From contig DOOK01000028.1 of NCBI GenBank assembly GCA_003512805.1, positions 1 through 6,171 of the forward strand: a stretch of 6,171 bases of DNA. Reading direction: 5' to 3'. The notes beneath the pieces are model-generated. The model saw only the letters and a program-made list of their open reading frames with translations. It was not told where the DNA came from and made no database searches. The translations under genes and the position numbers were made by a program. Shown piece after piece: positions 1 through 6,171 of the stretch (position 1 is the stretch's first letter; every line of letters begins with the position of its first letter). The DNA comes from Erwinia sp. GTDB lineage: Bacteria; Pseudomonadota; Gammaproteobacteria; Enterobacterales; Enterobacteriaceae.

Positions 1-28
1 CTTTCCCTACACGACGCTCTTCCGATCT
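1..28 (+). other. Illumina TruSeq read-1 adapter remnant (artefact)
   Basis: These 28 bases match, without mismatch, the last 28 bases of the TruSeq universal/read-1 adapter, which ends in GCTCTTCCGATCT. Genomic sequence begins at base 29. The adapter happens to be open in the frame of the first gene and would be translated as LSLHDALPI, so automatic gene calling can attach a false N-terminus. The window's left edge is therefore a raw contig end that was not trimmed. Confidence 0.97.
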
Positions 29-933
29 CGACGCTTGATTTTGCCCGGACGGCAGAGCGGCTGGGCTATCACCGTCTTTGGGTGTCCGAGCATCACGATA
101 ACGACCGGCTGGCAGGCAGCTCGCCGGAGGTTCTGATTGCCTGGCTACTGGCGCAGACCAGCCGGTTACGTATCGGCTCCGGCGGCGTCATGCTGCAGCA
201 TTACAGCCCTTATAAGGTGGCGGAAAATTTTCATCTGCTGGCTTCACTGGCCCCGGGGCGCGTCGATTTGGGTGTGGGCAAAGCGCCGGGCGGGCTGCCG
301 CTTTCCACCCAGGCGTTGCAGGGCGAGCAGGCAGGGCAAAAGGATTTTCCTGCGCAGCTGGCGCAATTAACCCGCTATCTCACCGAAGCGACCAGGCCGA
401 CCGGTGGGGACGTCGCCAGAGCACTGCCGGCACCCGGGCAGTCGCCGTCTCGCTTTCTGCTGGGCGCGAGCCCGGAAAGCGCGCGGCTGGCGGCTCGTCT
501 GGGGTGGAACTTTGTCTATGCCGGCTTTATTAATGCCTCGGAGCAGGCGATGCGGGAAGCGATCCTGACCTTTCACGAGTACGCTCAGGCAGGCAAGGCG
601 CTGATCAGCCTGGCGGCGCTGGCGGCCGATACCACCGAGGAGGCCGCTTCGCTCCTGGCTGAACAGCATAACTACCGCGTTACGCTGGGCGAGCGTCATG
701 TCACCGTGGGCAGCGAAGCGCAGGCGCTGGATTTCGTGCGCCAGGCGGGTGCGGTGGACTACCGTATTGAAAAGCAAACGCTGAACGTGCTGCACGGCAC
801 TGCCGAAGTTATCCACCAGCGCCTGGCTGATTTGCAGCAAAGCCTTCACGTTGACGAATTTATTTTGCATACGCCGCTAAGCAACCCTGCGCGGCGCCTG
901 CGTTCTGTAACTTTGCTGGCGGGCCAGCATTAA
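29..933 (+). CDS. MsnO8-type luciferase-like flavin monooxygenase, 5' truncated
   Basis: This is a flavin-dependent oxidoreductase of the luciferase-like (LLM) superfamily, closest to the MsnO8/YhbW group, and probably cytoplasmic. About 300 genomic residues remain; family members run to roughly 330-340, so some 30 N-terminal residues are missing. The frame is open from the adapter junction, and the first complete genomic codon is at 31. Family landmarks are RLGYHRLWVSEHH (about 58-96), APEVLI-like SSPEVLIAW, GSGGVM (175-192), the SPYKVAENF segment and PGRVDLGVGKAPG (253-291), followed by FLLGASPESARLAARLG (about 445-500). A start at GTG 82 would begin inside the conserved WVSEHH motif, so it is not the true start. 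The substrate is unknown. Its coupling to the next gene and the nearby sulfonate-binding protein suggest organosulfur oxidation (inference). No flavin reductase is visible. Confidence 0.88.
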
Positions 934-937
934 GGAG
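932..937 (+). promoter_or_regulatory. Shine-Dalgarno overlapping the upstream stop codon
   Basis: AAGGAG begins inside the TAA stop (931-933) of the first monooxygenase gene and lies five bases before the ATG at 943. This geometry suggests translational coupling of the two monooxygenase genes on one transcript. Confidence 0.8.
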
Positions 938-942
938 AGTGT

Positions 943-2268
943 ATGAGCACCCACATCAAATTCGGCCTGATGCTGCACGGCGCAGGCGGCCATATGAACG
1001 CCTGGCGTCATGCCAGCGCGCCGGCAGACGCCAGCGTAAACTTCCGCTACTTTACCGATCTGGCGCAGCAGGCGGAATCCGCAGGATTTGACTTCCTTTT
1101 CGTTGCCGACGGCCTGCATATCAATGAAAAATCGCTGCCGCATTTTCTTAATCGTTTTGAGCCGGTGGCCCTGCTGTCTGCGCTGGCGGCGGTAACGCAG
1201 CGGATTGGACTGGCCGGCACCATTTCGACCTCGTATAGCGATCCTTTCACCGTGGCTCGCCAGCTGGCGACGCTGGATAACATCAGCGGCGGGCGGGCGG
1301 GCTGGAACGTGGTGACTTCACCCCTGGAAGGTTCGGCCAAAAACTTTGGCAAAGCGCATCCGGCGCACTCGCTGCGCTACGAGATTGCCGAGGAGTATAT
1401 CAATGTAGTTCAGGGATTATGGGATTCCTGGGAAGACGACGCCTTCGTGCGGGATCGGGACAGCGGCGTTTTTTTTGATGCAGCCAAACTGCACAAGCTT
1501 AATCACCAGGGCAAGTTTTTTTCGGTAGCCGGCCCGCTGAATATTCAGCGTTCGCCACAGGGACAGCCGGTCATTTTCCAGGCGGGCGCCTCCGATACCG
1601 GCATCGGCCTTGCCGGAAAATCTGCCGACGCGGTATTTACCAATGCGCGCACGCTGCAGGAAGCGCAAACCTATTCGCATAAATTGCAGGCCAGCGTAAC
1701 GGCCAACGGACGTGCGCCGGTCGCTATTTTCCCCGGTATCAGCCCGATTATTGGCAAAACACCGGAAGAGGCCGAAGCGAAATATCAGCATCTGCTGTCG
1801 CTGCTTTCGCTTGACGACGCGCTGGCCTACCTGGGCCGTTTCTTCGAGCACCATGATTTTAGTCAGTACGATCCGGATGGGCCTTTTCCAAATATTGGCG
1901 AGCTGGGGCAAAACAGCTTCCGTTCCACCACCGACAGCATTAAGCGTCGGGCCAGGGAAGAGAGCCTGACGCTGCGTCAGATAGCTTATGAAACCACGCT
2001 GCCGCGCGGTGAATTTTTCGGTACGCCGCAGCAGGTGGCCAGTGCGCTTATTGAGTGGGTGGAAAAGGGCGGCGCAAGCGGCTTTATCCTCAGCGGCCCG
2101 GTATTAGTGGAATCCCTGCGCGATATGACCCGGGATGTTCTGCCGATCCTGGCGGCGCGTGGCTACTGGCAGCCTTCTGAAGAAAAGACGCTGCGCGGCA
2201 GGTTAGGGCTGCCGTTTAAAACCAATCGCTATGTTGAGCAGGTACGGGAACTGGCGGGAAGTAAATAA
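943..2268 (+). CDS. NtaA/SnaA/DszA (DmoA)-type FMN-dependent monooxygenase
   Basis: This is a 441-residue, full-length member of the LLM subfamily that includes nitrilotriacetate monooxygenase component A, dimethylsulfide monooxygenase DmoA and dibenzothiophene-sulfone monooxygenase DszA. Known members use FMNH2 from a separate reductase to cleave C-N or C-S bonds. Visible landmarks are [10 protein letters not shown] (49-58), [13 protein letters not shown] (115-127), the [23 protein letters not shown] block (145-167), the [12 protein letters not shown] strand (209-220), SADAVFTN (228-235) and a C-terminal [22 protein letters not shown] (360-381). The ATG follows a strong Shine-Dalgarno that overlaps the previous stop, with nine bases between genes. 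The substrate cannot be read from the sequence. The SsuA-type gene facing it favours an organic sulfur compound over nitrilotriacetate (inference). The needed flavin reductase is not in the window. Confidence 0.93.
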   Translation: MSTHIKFGLMLHGAGGHMNAWRHASAPADASVNFRYFTDLAQQAESAGFDFLFVADGLHINEKSLPHFLNRFEPVALLSALAAVTQRIGLAGTISTSYSDPFTVARQLATLDNISGGRAGWNVVTSPLEGSAKNFGKAHPAHSLRYEIAEEYINVVQGLWDSWEDDAFVRDRDSGVFFDAAKLHKLNHQGKFFSVAGPLNIQRSPQGQPVIFQAGASDTGIGLAGKSADAVFTNARTLQEAQTYSHKLQASVTANGRAPVAIFPGISPIIGKTPEEAEAKYQHLLSLLSLDDALAYLGRFFEHHDFSQYDPDGPFPNIGELGQNSFRSTTDSIKRRAREESLTLRQIAYETTLPRGEFFGTPQQVASALIEWVEKGGASGFILSGPVLVESLRDMTRDVLPILAARGYWQPSEEKTLRGRLGLPFKTNRYVEQVRELAGSK

Positions 2269-2277
2269 TTAAGATGA

Positions 2278-2298
2278 CGGGCAGCCTCGTGCCGCCCG
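2278..2298. terminator. Weak inverted repeat in the convergent gap
   Basis: The 39-base gap between the convergent monooxygenase and binding-protein genes contains CGGGC (2278-2282) and GCCCG (2294-2298), with an alternative GGCA/TGCC pairing inside. It could terminate transcription from both sides. It has no run of T on either strand, so support for an intrinsic terminator is poor. Confidence 0.22.
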
Positions 2299-2307
2299 CG
2301 ATGAAAC

Positions 2308-3261
2308 CTACTGCGGCTTCTTATCCAGCGTCCAGGTCGCGCTACTGACCTCGACTTTTACCGGCAGCAGGCCAATCTGCGTAAATTTATCGGCCAGCGC
2401 CTGCTGCTGCTTAAACACTTCCGGCGTCATTCTTTCTGCCCCAAAGGGCATTCTGGCGAGGGCTTTCTGCCAGATCGTCGGCGGCAGGCCGGTGGAGGAC
2501 GAGAGAATGTTTGCCGTTTCTTCCGGATGCCCGTTAGCCCAGTCGCTAAGTTTGCCTGATTCAGCCAGCACGTTTTCTGCCGTTTGCGGATGCGCTTCCG
2601 CAAATTTACGGCTGGCCAGATAGAAGGTGTAGTGCGGCACCAAACCTTCCGCGTCTTTTACTATCCTGGCGTTGGCGTGGGTTTCTACTTCCGCCAGATA
2701 AGGATCCCAGATAACCCAGGCATCTACTGCGCCCCGCTGAAACGCGGCGCGAGCGTCGGCAGGCGGCAGGTAAACTGGCGTGATGTCCTGGTAGCTCAGC
2801 CCGGCTTTCTCCAGCGCGGTAACCAACAGGTAGTTGACATCCGATCCCTTGTTTAACGCCACTCTTTTACCTTTCAGATCGGCAACATTCCTGATTTTTG
2901 AAGCCTGTGGGACGACAATGGCTTCGGTTTTGGGGTTGGCGGGCGAATGCCCCAGATAAACGAAATCAGCCTGTGCGGCCTGAGCGAAAGCCGGCGGCGC
3001 GTCGCCGGTTGCCGCCAAATCTATGCTGCCCACGTTCAGCCCTTCCAGCATTTGCGGGCCGGCCGGGAACTCTACCCAGCGCACCCGAATGCCCTGTTTC
3101 TTAAATTCGTCGTCAAGCGTGCCGCGGTATTTCAGCAGCGCAAACAGATTGGCTTTCTGATAGCCGATATTGACCGTCTCTGGCCGCGATTCCGCCAGCG
3201 CCTGCTGGGACGTCGCGGCTATAACCAGCAAGGTAAGGCTGCTAAGAAGATAATTTTTCAT
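2308..3261 (-). CDS. ssuA: SsuA-family periplasmic sulfonate-binding protein
   Basis: This is the substrate-binding component of an aliphatic-sulfonate-type ABC importer, 317 residues long and exported to the periplasm. Residues 1-23 form a Sec signal peptide: MKN, a hydrophobic stretch, then a likely cut after ALA. It has no lipobox. Family motifs in order are NIGYQKAN (31-38), RWVEFPAGPQMLEGLNVGSIDLAATGD (61-87), ADLKGKRVALNKGSD (127-141), LPPADARAAFQRGAVDAWVIWDPY (165-188) and FYLASR (213-218). The frame opens further upstream at 3300, but the ATG at 3261 follows AAGGGA by six bases and starts a clean signal peptide, so I chose it. It looks like a solo gene: nothing follows on the same strand and no permease or ATPase is adjacent. 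It resembles E. coli SsuA in its motifs but differs clearly, so it may be a paralogue with another ligand such as a different sulfonate or a sulfone. Confidence 0.88.
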   Translation of the reverse strand: MKNYLLSSLTLLVIAATSQQALAESRPETVNIGYQKANLFALLKYRGTLDDEFKKQGIRVRWVEFPAGPQMLEGLNVGSIDLAATGDAPPAFAQAAQADFVYLGHSPANPKTEAIVVPQASKIRNVADLKGKRVALNKGSDVNYLLVTALEKAGLSYQDITPVYLPPADARAAFQRGAVDAWVIWDPYLAEVETHANARIVKDAEGLVPHYTFYLASRKFAEAHPQTAENVLAESGKLSDWANGHPEETANILSSSTGLPPTIWQKALARMPFGAERMTPEVFKQQQALADKFTQIGLLPVKVEVSSATWTLDKKPQ

Positions 3262-3267
3262 TGTTTT

Positions 3268-3273
3268 TCCCTT
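3268..3273 (-). promoter_or_regulatory. Shine-Dalgarno for the SsuA-family gene
   Basis: Read on the minus strand, AAGGGA sits six bases before the ATG at 3261. It settles the start against the in-frame ATG at 3300, which would add 13 residues before the signal peptide. Confidence 0.75.
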
Positions 3274-3290
3274 AAAGATGTCGTCAGGGC

Positions 3291-3299
3291 AACATAGCA
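3291..3299 (-). promoter_or_regulatory. Candidate extended -10 promoter element upstream of ssuA
   Basis: On the minus strand the sequence reads TGCTATGTT, a TG-extended -10 (TATGTT, four of six bases to consensus) about 30 bases before the start codon. I see no good -35 at normal spacing. That would fit an activator-dependent promoter such as those controlled by CysB or Cbl in sulfur starvation. No operator is recognisable, so this is a weak call. Confidence 0.25.
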
Positions 3300-3300
3300 A

Positions 3301-3604
3301 ATTGGGTGCAAAGGGCTTAGCGAGTAAATCTGCGGTGCTTAGCAGGAAAAAACATATGGATCTGGACGGCAGGGAAATCCGCCCTCAATAAAAATGATTG
3401 CCGGGGCAGCCTGCCTTTGAGCAAGAGTCATGCAAAATTTGCCCGGCCAGGTAAAAGAAAAATTGATTCGGTTAAAACAGGGATGAAAAGGTTAAAGCGC
3501 ATTCGTCCTGCTGCTCTGTGCCTGCGCATCGTAAAACGCCACATCGCCTGTATCGTACATCAGATAGCAGACGGCGGTTTCGATCCGAATATGCGCTCCG
3601 CGTG
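3301..3604. other. Intergenic stretch, no recognisable gene
   Basis: This stretch is more AT-rich than the flanking genes. Reading frames of about 60 codons exist on both strands, but none has a convincing start or Shine-Dalgarno, and I recognise none of them. The only coding-like piece is the minus-strand segment 3492-3590, which ends in a TAA and reads ETAVCYLMYDTGDVAFYDAQ in part. It lacks a normal start codon. I call no gene here. Confidence 0.5.
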
Positions 3605-3823
3605 ATGCATCCCGACTTTCAGGCTGTTTATCAGAAGGGGGAAAGGGATCGGGCTGCCGGACTAACGCAAGCGCAGATGGCAACAAAAGCCGCCTGCTGT
3701 CTTAAGCCATAAAGCCTTTCCGATACCGCTGTCATCCACGCTTTTCCTGAACAACATGATCTGGCGGGCCAGCCGGTAAAAGAGCGCCAGATTTTGGCTA
3801 ATGTGCGGGCGGCGACGTATTAG
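3605..3823 (+). pseudogene. Possible decayed small gene with two in-frame stops
   Basis: One frame reads MHPDFQAVYQKGERDRAAGL from ATG 3605 and continues to TAA at 3710-3712. After that stop the same frame goes on as SLSDTAVIHAFPEQHDLAGQ and PVKERQILANVRAATY up to TAG at 3821-3823. The composition on both sides of the first stop looks like soluble, charged protein rather than random translation. That suggests a gene of about 70 codons or more broken by a stop. There is no Shine-Dalgarno before 3605 and I do not recognise the family. It could instead be chance open sequence. Confidence 0.3.
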
Positions 3824-3867
3824 GATGATGAAAGACGGCCGTAACGCTTAAGGTAAGCCGGCGCGGC

Positions 3868-3900
3868 AAGGCAGGGATCGCCTGGCATGCTCCCTGCCTT
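3868..3900. repeat. 10-bp perfect inverted repeat (hairpin)
   Basis: AAGGCAGGGA (3868-3877) and TCCCTGCCTT (3891-3900) are perfect reverse complements around a 13-base loop. The right arm is also the first ten bases of tandem repeat copy 1. Neither flank has the T-run expected of an intrinsic terminator. Its role is unknown. Confidence 0.7.
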
Positions 3901-3998
3901 CTTAACGCGCGGCTTTTGACTCCGCGGCTTTTCCCCGGTTGGCGTATCTTTAGCGGGCAATCTTGCATGGCGCAGACCAGCCTCCCGTAGCCTGTGCC
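3891..3998. repeat. Tandem repeat, copy 1 (period 114 bp)
   Basis: This is the first of two imperfect direct copies. Over 3891-3981 it matches 4005-4095 at 83 of 91 positions, including a 30-base perfect block (3939-3968 against 4053-4082). Six of the eight differences cluster in 3920-3938. The copy contains a short internal direct repeat, GCGGCTTTT, at 3909-3917 and 3924-3932, absent as such from copy 2. After 3981 the copies diverge with a 2-base indel, then share CCTGTGCC. On the minus strand the unit is open and reads LPAKDTPTGEKPRSQKPRVK in part, but I do not consider it a gene. Confidence 0.9.
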
Positions 3999-4004
3999 AG
4001 CCTT

Positions 4005-4114
4005 TCCCTACCTTCTTAACGCGCGGCTTTTGATCCCGGAGCGTTTCCCCGATTGGCGTATCTTTAGCGGGCAATCTTGCATAGCGCAGACCAGCATCCC
4101 CTCTGGCCTGTGCC
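4005..4114. repeat. Tandem repeat, copy 2 (period 114 bp)
   Basis: This is the second copy, lying directly after copy 1 and ending about 20 bases before the stop codon of the glycoside hydrolase gene, so it sits in that gene's 3' region. I found no third copy on either side: the sequence before 3868 and after 4119 does not align. It may be one instance of a dispersed intergenic repeat family, but the window alone cannot show that. Confidence 0.9.
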
Positions 4115-4135
4115 TACTACAGCGCAGGCATTGAT

Positions 4136-5956
4136 TTATTTGCCTTTGGCTACGGTTAACGCCTGAGCCGCACAGACCAGCGCCAGATGGCTCAGTCCCT
4201 GCGGCAGATTGCCGCGCCAGCTGCCGGTTCTGACATCAAACATCTCGTTGAATATTTCCACGTTGCCTCTGTCGCACAAGCTTTCGAGGATTTCATGCAT
4301 GAAAGCTTCGGCACGTTCCGTATCGCCCATGGAAGCGCAGGCCTCCACCAGCCAGAAAGAGCAGGCCACAAAAGTGCTTTCTTCCTGTTCCACGCCGCTG
4401 TAGCGGTAAAGCATAGCGCTGTTGTGGCCCAGTTCATGTCGGATCGCGTCATAAGTGGCTAACATGCGGTCAGGATTAACCCTGTTGCCATACTGGTGCA
4501 TCAGCGCCAGCGAAGCGTCCAGCTTGTCTTCGCTGCCGACGTAAAACAGATAGGCCTGGCGGCTTTCCGACCAGCAATTTTCTTCGATCCAGTCACGGAT
4601 ACGATCGCGTTCGCGCGCCCAGCGACCTACCCAGGTCGGTTCAATATGCTCACCTTCGGCCATCTCGACGGCCTGATCCAGCGCCAGCCAGCAGGCCATT
4701 TTAGAGTGGGTATAGTGCTGTTCATCAGGCAGCTCCCAAATTCCCGAATCCTTTTGGCGCCAGCTGTCGGCGCAGCAGTTCGCCAGTTCGCCAAGCATCC
4801 GCGAGGTGGCGATATCCAGCACGTGACCCGCCTGAATAAAAAGCCGCGCGGTAGCGAGCATATCGCCATACATGCTGAGCTGCACCTGGTCGCGGGCGTT
4901 GTTGCCAACGCGTACGGGTTGTGAATCTTCATAACCTCGCAGCGGCAGATAGCGCTCTTCCGGCACCAGGTTGCCCTCAAGGGTATAACAGGCGCGCAGT
5001 TTTACACCATGGCGGATAATAGTGTGCGTCAGCCAGGAGAAGGCGGCTTTACAATCTTCCAGCGCGCCCAGGTAGACGAAAGATTTGATGATCAGGCAGG
5101 CGTCGCGCACCCAGGCATAGCGGTAGTCATAGTTTTTTTCGCCGCCGAAACCTTCCGGTAAGGATGAGGTTGCCGCCGCCGCCAGCGCACCGGTTGGCGA
5201 GTACCAAAGGAACTTCAGCGACAGAGCAGAGCGCTTAACGTGCGTTGAAAAGAGCCCCCGGTAAGAAAGGTGCTCAACCCAGTCCCGCCAGGCGACGTGG
5301 CTGGTTTCAATTCTGTCGTCAATAGCCGATAAATCCGGCACCGCCAGCGGCTCTTTTTCACTCGCCAGCAGCGCTATCAGTGAATGCGAACCGGGCGACG
5401 TGACTATTCGGCCTTCGACCGCTTCATCGCACAGCGAGCTGATGGTTACGTCGTCACTGGTTCGCAGCATGGTCATCAGATCGCCAATATGAAAAACCGC
5501 GCCGTGATGCGTGTTCGCCACCCATGGCGAACGGCTTTCCGCCACCGTGCCCAGCTTAAGACGCAGATTCAGCACGACCTCACCCTCAATACCTTCCACG
5601 CGGCGCGCCAGTTCGCTCCAGGGCAGACGACCGGCCAGCGAACTGTTTAGCGATTCGGTCAGGCGTACCGAGCCGCTTTCGGTGCTGTAAAGTGTTTCCA
5701 GAACGTTACTGTTTTCGCGATAGCTGCGCTCGACGCGGTAGCTGCCTTCAGGCTCCAGCTGGAAAAAGCCGCCGATGCCGGGATCGAGGATACGATCGAA
5801 CAGCGGGGGGGAGTCCAGATTGGGCGCGCACCACCAGTCGATAGCACCATCTGGCGCGATCAGGGCAACGGAACGCCCCTCGCCGATGGCCGCATAGTCG
5901 CCGAGACCGGCAAAACCCTCTTTGCGCACGGGAGAGCGGTAGGTTTTATTTTTCAC
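4136..5956 (-). CDS. GH15 family glycoside hydrolase (glucoamylase/trehalase-like)
   Basis: This is a bacterial GH15 enzyme, an inverting hydrolase of alpha-glucosides. Family members include glucoamylases and trehalases; which one this is cannot be told here. With a GTG start at 5956 it has 606 residues, the usual length. It has no signal peptide, so it is probably cytoplasmic. The N-terminal domain opens with LGDYAAIGEGRSVALIAPDG and DWWCAPNLDSPPLFD. The (alpha/alpha)6 domain carries KNYDYRYAWVRDA, DQVQLSMYGDML, GIWELPDEQHYTHSKM, ESTFVACSFWLVEA and NEMFDVRTGSWRGNLPQGLSH. The glutamate of GIWE (residue 408 from the GTG) is the likely general acid, and that of NEMFD (571) the likely base. The GTG has AAGGGA six bases upstream. 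The longer frame from ATG 6025 adds 23 unconserved residues and lacks a Shine-Dalgarno. The next gene upstream is outside the window. A stationary-phase role in trehalose or glycogen turnover is inference. Confidence 0.92.
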   Translation of the reverse strand: MKNKTYRSPVRKEGFAGLGDYAAIGEGRSVALIAPDGAIDWWCAPNLDSPPLFDRILDPGIGGFFQLEPEGSYRVERSYRENSNVLETLYSTESGSVRLTESLNSSLAGRLPWSELARRVEGIEGEVVLNLRLKLGTVAESRSPWVANTHHGAVFHIGDLMTMLRTSDDVTISSLCDEAVEGRIVTSPGSHSLIALLASEKEPLAVPDLSAIDDRIETSHVAWRDWVEHLSYRGLFSTHVKRSALSLKFLWYSPTGALAAAATSSLPEGFGGEKNYDYRYAWVRDACLIIKSFVYLGALEDCKAAFSWLTHTIIRHGVKLRACYTLEGNLVPEERYLPLRGYEDSQPVRVGNNARDQVQLSMYGDMLATARLFIQAGHVLDIATSRMLGELANCCADSWRQKDSGIWELPDEQHYTHSKMACWLALDQAVEMAEGEHIEPTWVGRWARERDRIRDWIEENCWSESRQAYLFYVGSEDKLDASLALMHQYGNRVNPDRMLATYDAIRHELGHNSAMLYRYSGVEQEESTFVACSFWLVEACASMGDTERAEAFMHEILESLCDRGNVEIFNEMFDVRTGSWRGNLPQGLSHLALVCAAQALTVAKGK

Positions 5957-5962
5957 TCGACG

Positions 5963-5968
5963 TCCCTT
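5963..5968 (-). promoter_or_regulatory. Shine-Dalgarno supporting the GTG start of the GH15 gene
   Basis: On the minus strand AAGGGA lies six bases before GTG 5956. It has the same motif and spacing as the site before the SsuA-family gene, whereas ATG 6025 has nothing comparable. Confidence 0.7.
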
Positions 5969-5989
5969 GTTCAGAATAGAAAAGCGGCC

Positions 5990-6014
5990 TGAGCCATAAA
6001 ACGATGATGGCTCA
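5990..6014 (-). repeat. 8-bp hairpin in the GH15 gene leader
   Basis: TGAGCCAT (5990-5997) and ATGGCTCA (6007-6014) are perfect inverted copies around a 9-base loop. If the GTG start and the promoter at 6043-6049 are right, this lies in the 5' untranslated leader, about 20 bases before the Shine-Dalgarno. It could affect mRNA stability or translation; no known riboswitch class is recognisable. Confidence 0.55.
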
Positions 6015-6042
6015 CCGAATGACATCAGGCTCTGGATGGAAA

Positions 6043-6049
6043 AGTATAG
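6043..6049 (-). promoter_or_regulatory. Sigma-S-like -10 element of the GH15 gene
   Basis: The minus strand reads TCTATACTTTT, with CTATACT at 6049-6043. It carries the C just upstream of TATACT and the preceding T that are typical of RpoS-dependent promoters, and five of six bases of the general -10 consensus. A possible TTGCCA -35 is 20 bases upstream, too far for sigma-70, which also fits sigma-S preference. Transcription would start near 6037, giving a leader of about 80 bases to GTG 5956. Upstream of about 6060 to the window end I see no gene. Confidence 0.5.
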
Positions 6050-6171
6050 ATAAGTTTTTAGCTTACGCTGGCAAAACGGCTTGAACGAGGGTGCCGAACG
6101 GCAAACCCGAAGGGAAATGGCGTAGCGTTGCTCAAATAATACGGTGCAGGGAGCGGGTTATTAAATCGTCA

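Noticed and set aside
82..84. GTG as start of the first monooxygenase
   Set aside because: It lies inside the conserved WVSEHH motif and the frame continues upstream to the adapter junction with family-like sequence, so the gene is truncated rather than starting here.
151..162. The 12-base string GCGCAGACCAGC shared by the first gene and both tandem repeat copies
   Set aside because: It is short, made of common codons in the gene, and has no flanking similarity, so chance explains it.
367..870. Long antisense reading frames opposite the monooxygenase and GH15 genes
   Set aside because: They lie wholly within well-supported genes, match no family I recognise, and are typical shadow frames of GC-rich coding sequence.
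1469..1522. Runs of eight and seven T in the DmoA-type gene (1469-1476 and 1516-1522) as phase-variation or frameshift sites
   Set aside because: The frame and family motifs continue intact through both runs and nothing else suggests slippage. Likewise the seven-G run at 5805-5811 in the GH15 gene encodes the expected DSPP motif.
3820..4074. An 84-codon minus-strand reading frame (TTG start) covering most of the tandem repeat, rich in Lys, Arg and Pro
   Set aside because: It arises because the repeat period is a multiple of three. There is no Shine-Dalgarno, the start is a TTG inside the repeat, and all copy-to-copy differences are nonsynonymous. I annotate it as a repeat instead.
3891..4114. 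Possible CRISPR array
   Set aside because: There are only two long adjacent copies with no unique spacers of constant length and no cas genes, so this is a tandem duplication.
5957..6025. N-terminal extension of the GH15 protein from ATG 6025
   Set aside because: There is no ribosome binding site, it lies almost at the predicted transcription start, and the sequence precedes the usual beginning of the GH15 domain. GTG 5956 is better supported.

Overview
The window is a contig end from a Gram-negative enterobacterium, most likely Erwiniaceae (Erwinia/Pantoea-like). I infer this from the moderately GC-rich coding style, the AAGGA-type ribosome binding sites and the gene families; no rRNA or marker gene confirms it. 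The first 28 bases are not biological: they match the 3' part of the Illumina TruSeq read-1 adapter exactly. The first gene is therefore cut by the sequencing construct, and the left flank is unknown.

Left part (29-3261): an organosulfur-type locus. Two plus-strand genes of flavin-dependent luciferase-like monooxygenases (an MsnO8-type protein lacking its N-terminus, then a full-length NtaA/SnaA/DszA/DmoA-type protein) are translationally coupled. They run convergently into a minus-strand gene for an SsuA-family periplasmic sulfonate-binding protein. Together they suggest uptake of an organic sulfur compound and its oxidative cleavage with reduced flavin under sulfur limitation. The ABC permease and ATPase, the flavin reductase and any regulator are not in the window; they may lie beyond the adapter-truncated edge.

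Middle part (about 3262-4135): roughly 870 bases with no convincing intact gene. It holds a weak candidate promoter for the binding-protein gene, a plus-strand reading frame that looks like a decayed small gene with two in-frame stops, a 10-bp perfect inverted repeat, and a two-copy imperfect tandem repeat with a 114-bp period. The repeat is open in one frame, but every difference between the copies changes the amino acid, which argues against a conserved protein.

Right part (4136-6171): a minus-strand gene for a cytoplasmic GH15 (glucoamylase/trehalase-like) glycoside hydrolase, with both expected catalytic glutamates visible. Upstream is a close match to a sigma-S -10 element. Its predicted start point lies only about 12 bases before the first ATG, so the GTG at 5956, which has a good Shine-Dalgarno, is the better start. 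The resulting leader of about 80 bases contains an 8-bp hairpin. The final 120 or so bases show no gene.

I found no evidence of a wholly new system. The points most worth following up are the adapter chimera at the edge, the tandem repeat, and the start and regulation of the GH15 gene.
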